DNA from: Sulfobacillus harzensis
GTDB lineage: Bacteria; Bacillota; Sulfobacillia; Sulfobacillales; Sulfobacillaceae
Assembly (NCBI RefSeq): GCF_012933365.1
Contig: NZ_JABBVZ010000033.1
Location: 1 to 39,736, forward strand
Length of the DNA: 39,736 nucleotides
Reading direction: 5' to 3'
Part shown: piece by piece, positions 7,999 through 16,719 of the stretch
Layout of the letters: every line of letters begins with the position of its first letter
Position numbering within the stretch: the first letter of the stretch is position 1
Position numbers and translations under genes: made by a program
The notes under the pieces: model-generated
The model's input: the letters and a program-made list of their open reading frames with translations, nothing else
Told to the model about the DNA's origin: nothing
Databases searched by the model: none

Positions 7999-8646
7999 TT
8001 GTCCGTTCGGAACCCTTCAGGGATTGTCGTTGCCATAACGCTGGTGGCAGGCCTTGTGGACGCACTCGGATATTTCCGCCTGGGTCACGTGTTCATAGCC
8101 AACATGACGGGAAATTTGGTGCTGTTGTCGATTGCCTTGGCTCGCGGCCATCTAGCGCAAGCCATGCGTTCGACCTATTGTCTTTGTGGATTTGCGCTGG
8201 GTGCGATTTTTGCCTCCTGGCCCCTGGGGCTTTCTTTCAGCAAGCGTTCCGTGCTTATCGGGCTGGGTTTGGAATTCTTTTCACTGGTGTTTTTGAGTGG
8301 GCTTGTCCTCATGGGACGCGACATCGCGGCGATTGTGGTGGGAAGCTTCGGGATGGGGGTGCAAAGCCGATTGGCGAAGCATCTTCATGTCGCGGGAGCC
8401 ATCACCACGGTGGTGACCAGTACCTTGACGCAAATGATGGACGACCTGCTGATGGGGTTCAGGGGGCAGGGTTGGCCGCGAGGGGCGGCGGTGCGTCTGG
8501 CGCTTTTTTTCGCCTATGCGATTGGGGCGATGGTTGCGGCGCTCGGACGTCGGCATCCTACGCGGGTGGTGCTGCTGTCGGTGGTGGTATTGGCTGGGCT
8601 GAGCCTCTGGGTCGCCGTGAGCCGGGCGTCAGCGGAACCCCGTTAA
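7999..8646 (+). CDS. DUF1275 (YoaK-type) membrane protein
   Basis: This 215-residue polytopic membrane protein belongs to the DUF1275/YoaK family. It starts at a TTG with GGGAGG eight bases upstream. The first helix carries the family signature, with LVAGLVDALGYFRLGHVFIA followed by NMTGN (residues ~15-40). A second diagnostic block, GMGVQSRLAKHLHVAGAITT, continues into VVTSTLTQM (~118-146). About six membrane helices are expected. The function of this family is not established. It sits alone between the dehydrogenase and the galactose operon, in the same direction. Confidence 0.82.
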   Translation: MSVRNPSGIVVAITLVAGLVDALGYFRLGHVFIANMTGNLVLLSIALARGHLAQAMRSTYCLCGFALGAIFASWPLGLSFSKRSVLIGLGLEFFSLVFLSGLVLMGRDIAAIVVGSFGMGVQSRLAKHLHVAGAITTVVTSTLTQMMDDLLMGFRGQGWPRGAAVRLALFFAYAIGAMVAALGRRHPTRVVLLSVVVLAGLSLWVAVSRASAEPR

Positions 8647-8685
8647 GGGTAAGGGCGATGGCGAGCGATTCGGATTTTCGTCATA

Positions 8686-8714
8686 TTGAACCGCCAAAAC
8701 AAATAAGTTAAAAT
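8686..8714 (+). promoter_or_regulatory. Promoter of the ROK-galTKM operon
   Basis: TTGAAC (8686-8691) and TAAAAT (8709-8714) are separated by exactly 17 bases, a good sigma-A promoter. It lies 39 bases before the GTG start of the repressor. The -10 box is inside a palindromic operator. Confidence 0.7.
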
Positions 8715-8721
8715 GTTTAAC
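8707..8721. promoter_or_regulatory. Operator palindrome 1 for ROK repressor
   Basis: GTTAAA-ATG-TTTAAC has two perfect six-base arms. It covers the -10 box and is followed by AAAG. Its near twin lies at 13170-13184, before the ABC importer. The position suggests that the ROK protein represses its own operon. Confidence 0.6.
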
Positions 8722-8752
8722 AAAGATGTTCCAAAATTTAGGGGGAATCGGA

Positions 8753-9973
8753 GTGCGACCATTGACTGCATCGGCTCCGACCATGAAGCGGCTCAACCTT
8801 GCTGCCATCCTTTCCGTCATTCGCCAGGCCGGTCCCTTGCCGCGCACCGAAATTGCGGAACGAACGGGATTGACCAAGGCCACCGTCACTAATCTGGTGG
8901 GCAACTTGATTGCCGAGGGATTGGTGATGGAAGAACTTCCGGGTCGCTCCACGGGAGGTCGCCGCCCAGTACCCGTGGCCCTGAACCCGAGATCGCGGTT
9001 TGTTATTGGTGTGGATGTGGGCATTCACGAGGTCCGTGTGGGCGCGACGGATTTGAATGCCGCGCCCATCGTGCGGCAGGTATTTCCCTTAAAGCGTTTG
9101 ACCAGCCCCGATCAGTTCCTCGCCATTCTAGGCGACGGCGTGGATACGGTTTTGCAGCATATGTTGAGCGTCGAAGGCATGACGCTTGATCAGTGGCTGG
9201 GTGTAGGAATTGGGATGCATGGGATAGTCGATGCTGAGGCCGGGACGGCCATCTTTGCGCCCAACTTCGGATTGCACAACATTCCTATCCGGGAGACGCT
9301 GCAAGAGCGATTTAAGGCTCCGGTCTTCGTGGACAACGATGTACGGGCCATGGCTGCCGGGGAACGCTGGTTTGGCTCTCCAGGCGCGGGATCCGACTTT
9401 TTGTTCGTCAACGTGGGGTTAGGGGTCGGTGCAGCCGTCGTGGTACGGGGGGAAACGTTGACGGGGGCCTCGGGAAGTGCCGGTGAAATAGGCCACACGG
9501 TGGTGGAGCCCAATGGGCGACCATGCGCCTGCGGCAAGAAGGGCTGTCTGGAGACGGTGGCGTCAGGTCCGTCTATTGCCCGCCGTGGGGTGGAAGCGGT
9601 GCGGGGCGGCATACCGAGCCTCATCCCGGAGGTGGCCGGGGGCGATCTCGACAGTGTGACCGCCTATACCATCTATCAGGCGGCCAGTGCCGGAGATAGT
9701 CTGGCGCGCTCGTTGTTTAACGCGGCCGGCACGCATCTCGGCAACACCATCGGCCAACTGGTCAACGCGTTGGATCCGGACGCCGTCATTATTGGGGGTG
9801 GGGTCAGTGGAGCCGGAATATACTTTTGGCATCCGCTGGTTCAGCGGGTGCGGCAAGTTGCTGTCGAAACGGCCGGCGCCCACTTGCGGGTGATGCCGAG
9901 CACGGTCTCCGATGCCACGCTGATTGGGGCTGCCACCATGGTGCTGCATTCCTTGTTTTCCCCGAAATTTTAA
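8753..9973 (+). CDS. ROK-family transcriptional repressor (galactose operon)
   Basis: This is a 406-residue ROK repressor of the XylR/NagC type. The N-terminal winged helix-turn-helix includes RTEIAERTGLTKATVTNLV (residues ~30-48). The sugar-kinase-like domain follows, with VIGVDVGIHEVRVG, the ROK motif GSAGEIGHTVVEPNGRPC and the zinc motif CACGKKGCLE. The GTG at 8753 is preferred because AGGGGG lies seven bases upstream; an ATG at 8726 would add nine residues and has no such signal. It is the first gene of an operon with galT, galK and the epimerase. By analogy it would leave DNA when a sugar binds. Direct targets are inferred from matched palindromes here and before the ABC importer. Confidence 0.88.
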   Translation: MRPLTASAPTMKRLNLAAILSVIRQAGPLPRTEIAERTGLTKATVTNLVGNLIAEGLVMEELPGRSTGGRRPVPVALNPRSRFVIGVDVGIHEVRVGATDLNAAPIVRQVFPLKRLTSPDQFLAILGDGVDTVLQHMLSVEGMTLDQWLGVGIGMHGIVDAEAGTAIFAPNFGLHNIPIRETLQERFKAPVFVDNDVRAMAAGERWFGSPGAGSDFLFVNVGLGVGAAVVVRGETLTGASGSAGEIGHTVVEPNGRPCACGKKGCLETVASGPSIARRGVEAVRGGIPSLIPEVAGGDLDSVTAYTIYQAASAGDSLARSLFNAAGTHLGNTIGQLVNALDPDAVIIGGGVSGAGIYFWHPLVQRVRQVAVETAGAHLRVMPSTVSDATLIGAATMVLHSLFSPKF

Positions 9974-10007
9974 CACTGCTGGTTGAGACTCAAGAGAGGA
10001 CGAGACA

Positions 10008-10982
10008 ATGGCTGAAATACGCTACAACCCGTTGTTGGACGAATGGGTGATGGTGGCTGCCAACCGACAAAAGCGGCCCGCCATGGAAGGGGCCCAATGC
10101 CCATTTTGTCCGGGGTCGGGACAGGTTCCCGAGGACTATCAGGTTCTGTCATATGCCAATGATTTCCCGGTATTATCGATTCATCCCACCATGCCTGAGT
10201 CTGGATTGGAAGCATGGCGTCAAGTTCGCCCCGCGTATGGCGTCTGTGAGGTTGTTTTATATTCGCCCGATCATTACGCGTCGTTGCCTGAACTCCCCGT
10301 GAGCCAGATCGAGAAACTTATCGATCTGTGGGTGTCGCGGGTTAGGGACTTGCGGCAGGATCCGCAGATCCGGTACATTTTCTTGTTTGAGAACCGGGGA
10401 GCGGAAGTGGGGGCAACCATGGAACACCCGCATGGGCAACTCTATGCCTATCCTTTCGTGCCGACGGTCGTGCAGCGGGAATTGGACGCCAGCCACCGCT
10501 ATCATCAAGAACACGGCCATTGTTTGGTGTGCGACTTAAACGACCAAGAGGGCAACGGGCCTCGGCAGGTAGCCGAGACAGAACATATGGTGAGCTATAT
10601 TCCGTATTTTACCGAGTATCCCTTTGGTGCCTTCGTGGCTCCGCGAGCACATAAGAGCTCGCTCTTAGATCTGGATCAAGTCGAGCGCCAGGAACTCGCC
10701 TGGATGCTGAAGGCGGTGTCATCCGGGTTGGACCGCGTTTACCAAAAACCCATGCCGTACATGATGGCTCTGCATCAGGCCCCGGTCAACACCTCATTTA
10801 AGGCTCATGCCTATCATTTTCATGTCGAGTTCTACCCGCTTTTGTACGCCCCAAACAAAATCAAATATCGCGCGTCCTCGGAGGTCGGAGCTGGCGTGGC
10901 TGCCAACCCCGCTTCGGTGGAGGAGACCGCGCCGCTTCTTCGCCGCGCCATTCAAGACGCCAGGAGGGACGGGCAATGGTAA
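10008..10982 (+). CDS. galT: Galactose-1-phosphate uridylyltransferase
   Basis: This 324-residue enzyme transfers UMP from UDP-glucose to galactose-1-phosphate in the Leloir pathway. The N-terminus opens with RYNPLLDEWVMVAANRQKRP. A zinc pair CPFC is at 31-34. The catalytic segment ENRGAEVGATMEHPHGQ (~128-144) contains the HPH triad, with H142 the expected uridylylated histidine. The second half holds FVAPRAHK and HAYHFHVEFYP. Length is close to the family norm. The ATG has GAGAGG eight bases upstream, 34 bases after the repressor stop, and galK starts within its last codons. Confidence 0.95.
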   Translation: MAEIRYNPLLDEWVMVAANRQKRPAMEGAQCPFCPGSGQVPEDYQVLSYANDFPVLSIHPTMPESGLEAWRQVRPAYGVCEVVLYSPDHYASLPELPVSQIEKLIDLWVSRVRDLRQDPQIRYIFLFENRGAEVGATMEHPHGQLYAYPFVPTVVQRELDASHRYHQEHGHCLVCDLNDQEGNGPRQVAETEHMVSYIPYFTEYPFGAFVAPRAHKSSLLDLDQVERQELAWMLKAVSSGLDRVYQKPMPYMMALHQAPVNTSFKAHAYHFHVEFYPLLYAPNKIKYRASSEVGAGVAANPASVEETAPLLRRAIQDARRDGQW

Positions 10983-12163
10983 CCGCAGTGCAATCTAGGA
11001 TTGGGGAAATTACGGATTGGTTTGGGGGGAGCCTCGAGGGAGTGCGGTGGTTTTTTGCCCCAGGACGCGTCAACTTGATTGGGGAGCACCTCGACTACAA
11101 CGGGGGACGCGTTCTGCCGGCGGCGCTCGAATTAGGGGTTTGGCTCTTGGCCCGCCCGCGCGCTGATGCAGCCTTCCGATTTGCCTCGAGCGCCTTTCCC
11201 GAAGAGATTGAGGTCAAAGATGGAGATCTTGGCTATCGGCCGGAACACGGATTTGCCAATTACCCCAAGGGAGTGCTCTGGGTTTTGCGTGAGCAGGGAT
11301 GGCAAATCCCCGGCATGGACTTCCTCTTCTTTAGTAACCTGCCCAGTGGGGCGGGGCTCTCGAGTTCGGCCGCCGTCGAGGTGGTGACGGGATTTGCGCT
11401 GGCAGCCATTCTCCGACGCCCTCTGACCCCGCAGGGATTGGCGCGGATGGCGCAACGGGCGGAAAATGATTATGTCGGGGTGCAGTGCGGCATTATGGAC
11501 CAGTTTGCCGTCACCGCCGGGCGTGAGAATGCTGCGGTGCTTCTAGATTGCGAGCGCCTGACCTTTGAATACGTGCCGTTAGATCTGGGCGCCTACCGGC
11601 TAATTATTATCAATTCCAACAAGGAGCGTAAGCTGGCCGAGTCGCGCTACAATTTGCGGCGCGAGGAGTGTCAGGAGGCTTTGGCGATCTTGCGGCAACG
11701 GGACAAGTCGGTGCTGTCGCTGGCTACCCTGAGTCCTGATCTGTGGGAGGCCTATCGTCCGCTCATCGACCGTGCCGTGTTGCGCCGACGCGTCGATCAC
11801 GTGGTGAGTGAAAACGCTCGGGTAAAAGAAGCCGTGCGGCTGCTCAGAATGGGCGATTTGCCCGGATTTGCCCTTCTGTTGAATTTGTCTCATGAATCCT
11901 TGCGGGATTTTTATGAAGTGACTGGACCTGAATTGGACGCTTTGGTGGAAGCCGCCCAGCAAGCGCCAGGCTGTCTTGGGGCGCGGATGACAGGGGCGGG
12001 ATTTGGCGGATGTGCGTTGGCCTTAGTAAAGGCGGACCAGGCAAGCGCCTTTGAAGAGGCGGTGCAAGAGCGCTATCGCACGGCCGTTGGCCGTGAAGCA
12101 AGCTTTTATGTGAGCGCAGCCGGCAATGGGGTGCGCGAGGTCACGGAGGAGGTACAGAGCTGA
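10976..12163 (+). CDS. galK: Galactokinase
   Basis: This 395-residue GHMP kinase phosphorylates galactose at C1. The galactokinase signature GRVNLIGEHLDYNGG (~30-44), the phosphate loop LPSGAGLSSSAA (~122-133), CGIMDQFAV with the probable catalytic Asp (~175), and the third GHMP motif ARMTGAGFGGCALALV are all present. Its ATG overlaps the end of galT by seven bases, and its stop overlaps the epimerase start (TGATG). The three are therefore translationally coupled. GGAGGG sits inside the galT end as ribosome binding site. Confidence 0.95.
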   Translation: MVTAVQSRIGEITDWFGGSLEGVRWFFAPGRVNLIGEHLDYNGGRVLPAALELGVWLLARPRADAAFRFASSAFPEEIEVKDGDLGYRPEHGFANYPKGVLWVLREQGWQIPGMDFLFFSNLPSGAGLSSSAAVEVVTGFALAAILRRPLTPQGLARMAQRAENDYVGVQCGIMDQFAVTAGRENAAVLLDCERLTFEYVPLDLGAYRLIIINSNKERKLAESRYNLRREECQEALAILRQRDKSVLSLATLSPDLWEAYRPLIDRAVLRRRVDHVVSENARVKEAVRLLRMGDLPGFALLLNLSHESLRDFYEVTGPELDALVEAAQQAPGCLGARMTGAGFGGCALALVKADQASAFEEAVQERYRTAVGREASFYVSAAGNGVREVTEEVQS

Positions 12164-13161
12164 TGCGGTCGGGAGTTAGGGGAGAAACCCGCTATTTAGG
12201 CGAAGACGCGGTTACCCTGCAATTTGGCCGGTACGAGGCGGTGGTTCTGCCCCGCTGGGGTGGGAATGTGGTTGCCTTTCGCCGACCGGACGCGGGGTGG
12301 TCATTTCTTCGAGAGCCCGAGAGTTTCGAACGCTTTTCCGAACATCCGGGGGTGTATGGCATCCCCATACTTTTCCCACCCAATCGCTATGCGGACGGCA
12401 CCTTTACGCTCTTTGGACGCACCTATCAATTTCCCATCAACGAGCCAGCCCGGCACAACTTTATCCACGGATTCCTCAATCAGCTGCCGTGGAAGGTGCT
12501 GGGCCGGGGATTCACGCGACGGGCCGCTTACGTGGTGCTGACGCATGCCGTTGATGTCGGTCATCCCTTTTACACCTATTTCCCGCACCGCTTTCAGCTG
12601 ACGCTTGCGTATACGCTGTCGGCCGCCGGGTTGTCGCAATGGGTTCGGGTTCGTAATCGGAGCCCGGAGCCCATGCCGGTCATGCTGGGCTTTCACACCG
12701 CATTTTCTTTTCCCTTCAATCCCGGGAGTGCCATCGAGGATTGCCGGTTGTCAGTGGATATTGGACAACGGCTGGAATTAGACGACCGAGCGCTTCCCAC
12801 CGGCGCCGTTCTGCCCTTGGATCGCGTCGAACAGGCGTTCAAAGCCGAGGGAGCGAATCCGATGGTCGAGTCCTTCGACAACCACTACACGGTCGCCCAT
12901 CCCGGCCAGGTCAACCAGGCTTCGATTCGGGATGCGAACATTGGGGTGTCGCTAATTTATCGCGTCGATCCGCGTTTTCGGTATTGGATGGTCTGGAATG
13001 ATGGCGCACGGGGGCGGTTTGTGTGTGTCGAACCGCAGACCAACATGGTAAATGCGCCGAATCTCCCTAATCCGGAGGCCCTTGGGGTTGTGAGGCTCGA
13101 CCCGGGCCAGCGCCTGCACACCCACAGCGCAATTCTCATTCGAAAAAAGAGCCAGGTTTGA
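12163..13161 (+). CDS. galM: Aldose 1-epimerase family protein
   Basis: This 332-residue beta-sandwich protein of the galactose mutarotase family would interconvert alpha and beta anomers before phosphorylation. Expected residues are visible: RHNFIHGFL with H102, MLGFHTAFSFPF with H178, and the late FVCVEPQTNMVNAPNLP block with the probable catalytic Glu. Sequence similarity to classical GalM is modest, so related activities on other aldoses remain possible. It shares one base with the galK stop (TGATG) and has GGAGGT upstream. It is the last gene of the repressor-led operon; the importer follows after a 150-base gap with its own promoter signals. Confidence 0.85.
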   Translation: MRSGVRGETRYLGEDAVTLQFGRYEAVVLPRWGGNVVAFRRPDAGWSFLREPESFERFSEHPGVYGIPILFPPNRYADGTFTLFGRTYQFPINEPARHNFIHGFLNQLPWKVLGRGFTRRAAYVVLTHAVDVGHPFYTYFPHRFQLTLAYTLSAAGLSQWVRVRNRSPEPMPVMLGFHTAFSFPFNPGSAIEDCRLSVDIGQRLELDDRALPTGAVLPLDRVEQAFKAEGANPMVESFDNHYTVAHPGQVNQASIRDANIGVSLIYRVDPRFRYWMVWNDGARGRFVCVEPQTNMVNAPNLPNPEALGVVRLDPGQRLHTHSAILIRKKSQV

Positions 13162-13169
13162 CGAGCATA

Positions 13170-13184
13170 GTAAAAATATTTTAC
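13170..13184. promoter_or_regulatory. Operator palindrome 2 for ROK repressor
   Basis: GTAAAA-ATA-TTTTAC has perfect six-base arms and, like operator 1, is followed by AAAG. The two sites differ at only three of their first 19 bases. It sits just upstream of the importer promoter, linking the ABC transporter to the repressor at 8753. Confidence 0.6.
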
Positions 13185-13191
13185 AAAGTTC

Positions 13192-13221
13192 TTGTACCTG
13201 AGGAATTGTTTGGTTTATCAT
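13192..13221 (+). promoter_or_regulatory. Candidate promoter of the ABC sugar importer
   Basis: TTGTAC (13192-13197) is followed after 17-18 bases by TTATCAT (13215-13221), an acceptable -35/-10 pair. The operator palindrome ends seven bases before the -35 box. A leader of about 90 bases precedes the start codon. Confidence 0.5.
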
Positions 13222-13312
13222 CCAGATGAGACTCAGCGCTTTGTCGCGGAATCTCATAGAGCTTTATGCTGAAATTCACGTAGAAATTGCTTGTCTTTGA
13301 CAGGAGGCAATG

Positions 13313-14605
13313 ATGAATCGGAAGCAGATAGCGCTCGGGGCCGCAGGACTCTTGTCCGTGGCCGTGGTGGCGGCCGGATGTGGCTCGTCCTCGAGTACCG
13401 GCAAAGTGTCTAGTCCCTCGTCGAACACCGTCGACATTTTCAGCTGGTGGACAGGCACTGCCAGCAGCAAGGCGCTCAATACCTTTTTTGAGGCCTTTAA
13501 GGCCCAATATCCCAACGTCAAAGTGGTGAATGACGCTGTGGCGGGAGGGGCTGGTTCCAACGCCAAGGCCGTCTTGGCCAGCCGCATGAATGCCGGCAAG
13601 CCCCCCTCAACCTTCCAAGTGCACGTGGGCAACGGGTCACTGAAGTCCTGGGTGGAAGCGGGCAAGCTGCAGCCGCTCAACTCGCTCTTTAAACAGCAGG
13701 GCTGGTACAGCGACTATCCCAAGTCGCTGTTGAACCTCGCGATGTTCAACGGAAAGATTTACGCCGTGCCGGTGGACATGCAGCGCGCCAACGTTCTCTG
13801 GTACAACACCAAGATTTTCAAGCAATATAATCTCACGCCGCCGACCTCCTGGTCGCAGTTCATTAGTGAGGCCAAGATTCTGAAGCAGCACGGCATCACG
13901 CCGCTCGCAGTGGCTAACCATGGCAACTGGGAGACGACCTTGCTGTGGAGCGACATTCTCTTGGGCACAGTCGGCTATAAGAATTACGACGCCATTCTAG
14001 ACGGGAAAATTCCGCTGAACAGCGCTGGCGTCAAGCAAGCTTCGGAGACCTATCTCGAGGTGATGAAGTACACCAACTCCAATGCGTCGTCGCTGCACTG
14101 GGCGCAAGCGGACCAAATGGTGGCGCAAGGCCAGGCAGCCATGAACGTGATGGGTGACTGGGCGGCAGGATACTTCACCACTACGGCGGGACTGACGCCC
14201 GGCCAGCAGTTCGGATGGGCGCCAACGCCCGGCACCAAGGGCGTTTTCGCCGCGGTTTCCGACGCCTTTGGTCTGCCGACCGGATTGACCGGGACGGCAA
14301 AGACCAACGCTATCGACTTTTTGAAGGTGCTGGGATCGAACGCGGGTCAGGCAAAGTTCAACCCCCTGAAGGGCACTTTCTCGCCGCGGTTGGATGCCAA
14401 TCCGGCGCAATATAATGCTTACTCGAAGTCGGCGATGAAATCGTACAAGAAGGATCCGCTGGTCTTGATTCCGGGCCAAGGGGCCTTGAACCCCGGCTTC
14501 ACCACGGCCCTGGAAAATGCCATGAGCCAATTCACCGCCAGTGGCAACGTGAACCAGTTTGTTCAGGCGCTTCAGAGCGCAGCCAGTGCCAATCCGTTGA
14601 ACTAA
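13313..14605 (+). CDS. ABC sugar importer, substrate-binding lipoprotein (family 1)
   Basis: This 430-residue extracellular solute-binding protein is of the UgpB/MalE (COG1653) type. The signal peptide ends in VVAAGC (cysteine ~23), so it is anchored as a lipoprotein. The mature chain opens VDIFSWWTGTASSKALNTFF, the usual start of this fold, and later has YAVPVDMQRANVLWYNTKIF and NVMGDWAAGYF, typical of sugar binders. The second ATG (13313) is preferred, five bases after AGGAGG; the first, at 13310, is too close. Its sugar is not readable; the galactose operon upstream makes galactose or a galactoside likely. A hairpin separates it from the permeases. Confidence 0.9.
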   Translation: MNRKQIALGAAGLLSVAVVAAGCGSSSSTGKVSSPSSNTVDIFSWWTGTASSKALNTFFEAFKAQYPNVKVVNDAVAGGAGSNAKAVLASRMNAGKPPSTFQVHVGNGSLKSWVEAGKLQPLNSLFKQQGWYSDYPKSLLNLAMFNGKIYAVPVDMQRANVLWYNTKIFKQYNLTPPTSWSQFISEAKILKQHGITPLAVANHGNWETTLLWSDILLGTVGYKNYDAILDGKIPLNSAGVKQASETYLEVMKYTNSNASSLHWAQADQMVAQGQAAMNVMGDWAAGYFTTTAGLTPGQQFGWAPTPGTKGVFAAVSDAFGLPTGLTGTAKTNAIDFLKVLGSNAGQAKFNPLKGTFSPRLDANPAQYNAYSKSAMKSYKKDPLVLIPGQGALNPGFTTALENAMSQFTASGNVNQFVQALQSAASANPLN

Positions 14606-14625
14606 CGGAGAGTGCGGAAAAACGG

Positions 14626-14654
14626 GGGTTCAGGCGGCATTGCCGTCTGAACCC
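14626..14654 (+). promoter_or_regulatory. Intercistronic hairpin after the binding-protein gene
   Basis: A 13-bp stem (GGGTTCAGGCGGC / GCCGTCTGAACCC, one G-T pair) closes an ATT loop. No T-run follows. Such structures commonly protect or partly terminate the mRNA, so that the binding protein is made in excess of the permeases. Confidence 0.6.
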
Positions 14655-14677
14655 GCCGCTGTCATGGAGGGTTTTAA

Positions 14678-15664
14678 ATGAGTACCATTGAACCGTCAGC
14701 GGCGGTCGAACCAGGTCTCGAAAAGCCGGTTAAGCGTCGGCGGCGGTTGTCGCGGGACAAAGCGTGGGCCGTCATTACGCTTATTCCCACTTTGATTTTG
14801 CTCGGCGTGTTCGTGTACGCCTTCATCTTTTGGACCGGATGGGTTTCCCTATCCAAGTGGAATTCCTTCATCGTAAACATGTCGTACAATGGTCTGGCGA
14901 ATTTTCGGGCCATTTTTTCCTCGTATCGCTTTCAGTCAGATTTACGCAACATGGTGTATTTCACGATCGGGTTTGTTCTTCTATGTCTTGTCGTCGGGAT
15001 GTTTTTGGCGGTGCTGCTGGACCAAAAGATTAAGCTGGAAGGCGTTTTTCGCAGCATTTATCTCTATCCCATGGCGGTCTCGGCAGCCGCAACGGGTGTG
15101 GTGTGGGACTGGCTGCTCAACCCCCAGACCGGCATTAACCTCATTTTGCAGCATTTTGGCATCCACAAGCTTCCCCAGTGGTATTTGTCGCCGCGATTTA
15201 CGCCCAGCGGGTTCCACCTGTTCTCCATCAACGGGGGGCTTCCGGTGGCGTTTTTGGCCGTCCTCATCGCTACGGTGTGGGAGTGGTGCGGGTTTACCAT
15301 GGCGCTTTATCTGGCCGGCCTTCGGGCCATACCCGAGGAAATTAAAGAGGCGGCGGTGATTGATGGGGCGGGTCCCTGGCGCACCTTCTTCTCGGTAATC
15401 TTGCCGCAGTTGCGCTCCGTAACCGTGACTGCCATCATCCTGCTGATGGCCTCGTCGCTTAAAGTTTTCGACTTGCTCTATGCCATGACCGGACCCGGCC
15501 CCAACTTCATCACCGACTTGCCGGCACTCAACATGTTTGACACCACCTTTAACGCGGACGCCTTTGCGCAAGGGGCAGCCATCGCCATTGTGCTGTTGGT
15601 TTTGGTGCTAATCTTCGTGGTGCCGTATCTGATTTCGACACTCAGAAGGGAGGCGAGAGGATGA
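14678..15664 (+). CDS. ABC sugar importer, permease (MalF/UgpA type)
   Basis: This 328-residue inner-membrane permease has about six helices after a basic N-terminus (KRRRRLSRDKAWAV). The cytoplasmic loop that contacts the ATPase reads EAAVIDGAGPWRTFF (~225-239), a clear EAA motif. It pairs with the next permease, whose ATG overlaps its TGA by four bases. A GGAGGG lies before the ATG. No ATPase gene is present in this operon, so a shared MsmX/UgpC-type ATPase encoded elsewhere is expected. Confidence 0.92.
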   Translation: MSTIEPSAAVEPGLEKPVKRRRRLSRDKAWAVITLIPTLILLGVFVYAFIFWTGWVSLSKWNSFIVNMSYNGLANFRAIFSSYRFQSDLRNMVYFTIGFVLLCLVVGMFLAVLLDQKIKLEGVFRSIYLYPMAVSAAATGVVWDWLLNPQTGINLILQHFGIHKLPQWYLSPRFTPSGFHLFSINGGLPVAFLAVLIATVWEWCGFTMALYLAGLRAIPEEIKEAAVIDGAGPWRTFFSVILPQLRSVTVTAIILLMASSLKVFDLLYAMTGPGPNFITDLPALNMFDTTFNADAFAQGAAIAIVLLVLVLIFVVPYLISTLRREARG

Positions 15665-16485
15665 CCGCCAAACGCATTGCGGGTCGCACCGTCCTCTATG
15701 TGGTGCTGACCTTCTTCTTGGTTATTTTCCTGCTCCCGGTTTACATGCTGGTGGTCACCAGTCTGAAGCACAATGCCGCCGTGAGCCTCTCGCACATGTG
15801 GTCCTTGCCGCATCCCATTGCCTTCTCCGGCTTGGCCCAAGCATGGCACGTGGTATCGCCGGACCTCTTAAACAGTGTCTATCTGGCGGTTCCGGTCACC
15901 ATCATCGCCTCGTTTATCGGTGCGATTAACGGCTATGCCTTGTCCAAGTGGAAGTTTCGCGGCGCCAACATTGTCTATTTCATCATTCTCTTGGGCATGT
16001 TCATCCCGTATCAGTCCACCTTGATTCCTTTGGTTAAGGTGTTGGCCGCCATTCACCTGTTCGGGAGCATTCCCGGATTAGCGCTGGCGCACATTGTCTA
16101 CGGGCTTCCCATTATGACCCTAATTTTCCGCAACTTTTTCGCCGAGATCCCGCAAGACATCTTGGAGTCGGCGCAAATTGATGGACAGGGCTATTGGGGG
16201 ATTTTCTGGTACATCATGCTGCCGTTGTCGGTGTCGGGATTTGTGGTGGCCTGCATTTGGGAGTTTACCCAGGTGTGGAACGACTTTCTCTTCGGAGTCA
16301 GCATCACCTTGCCGCCTTGGCAGCCGGTGACGGTGGCCATCGTGAATCTGTCGGGCAGTCAGCATATCCAGTGGAACGTGCTGATGGCCGCCACGTTGAT
16401 TGCCTCATTGCCCACCTTGCTGGTGTATTTCATTGCCGGCCGCTATTTCGTGCGGGGCTTGTTGGCTGGATCAGTCAAGGGTTAG
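15661..16485 (+). CDS. ABC sugar importer, permease (MalG/UgpE type)
   Basis: This 274-residue permease has six helices. The segment ALSKWKFRGANIVYFIILL and the EAA loop ESAQIDGQGYWGIFW are diagnostic for the MalG/UgpE partner. It starts in a four-base overlap with the preceding permease and ends 15 bases before a strong terminator. It therefore closes the importer operon. Confidence 0.92.
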   Translation: MTAKRIAGRTVLYVVLTFFLVIFLLPVYMLVVTSLKHNAAVSLSHMWSLPHPIAFSGLAQAWHVVSPDLLNSVYLAVPVTIIASFIGAINGYALSKWKFRGANIVYFIILLGMFIPYQSTLIPLVKVLAAIHLFGSIPGLALAHIVYGLPIMTLIFRNFFAEIPQDILESAQIDGQGYWGIFWYIMLPLSVSGFVVACIWEFTQVWNDFLFGVSITLPPWQPVTVAIVNLSGSQHIQWNVLMAATLIASLPTLLVYFIAGRYFVRGLLAGSVKG

Positions 16486-16500
16486 GGATAGGCGTCAGCG

Positions 16501-16548
16501 CTGATAGGGAAGGCGCCAGCCCATGGGTCGGGCGCCTTCGTTTATCAG
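16501..16548 (+). terminator. Rho-independent terminator of the ABC importer operon
   Basis: GAAGGCGCC (16509-16517) pairs with GGCGCCTTC (16531-16539) and is followed by GTTT. Outer arms CTGATA/TATCAG extend the structure. It lies directly after the last permease. Confidence 0.8.
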
Positions 16549-16674
16549 GGCACGCGCGCACACACCACTATCGCGATGATACTCCCGGGTCTGCCGACGT
16601 ATGCGCGAGGGGGGGCTCTTGACCTGGACTATCCCTGATTATCAGCCCGGAAGACATATCCATGTCCCGGCGTG

Positions 16675-16708
16675 CTAAAGCGCCTTGCAGCGTGGCGAGG
16701 CGCTTTAG
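16675..16708. terminator. Second hairpin between convergent genes
   Basis: A perfect 11-bp stem, CTAAAGCGCCT / AGGCGCTTTAG, with a 12-base loop. On the plus side it is followed by the T-rich ATTTCATTTTC. It lies 12 bases beyond the stop of the minus-strand small membrane protein, so it may end transcription from either side. Confidence 0.65.
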
Positions 16709-16719
16709 GGATTTCATTT

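Noticed and set aside
7926..8711. A 261-codon plus-strand frame over the DUF1275 gene
   Set aside because: Cys/Gly/Arg-rich translation with no domain; the overlapping DUF1275 frame has a ribosome binding site and family motifs.
14981..15571. Minus-strand 196-codon frame opposite the first sugar permease
   Set aside because: Antisense shadow of a clear ABC permease; His/Gln/Arg-rich and without a start signal.
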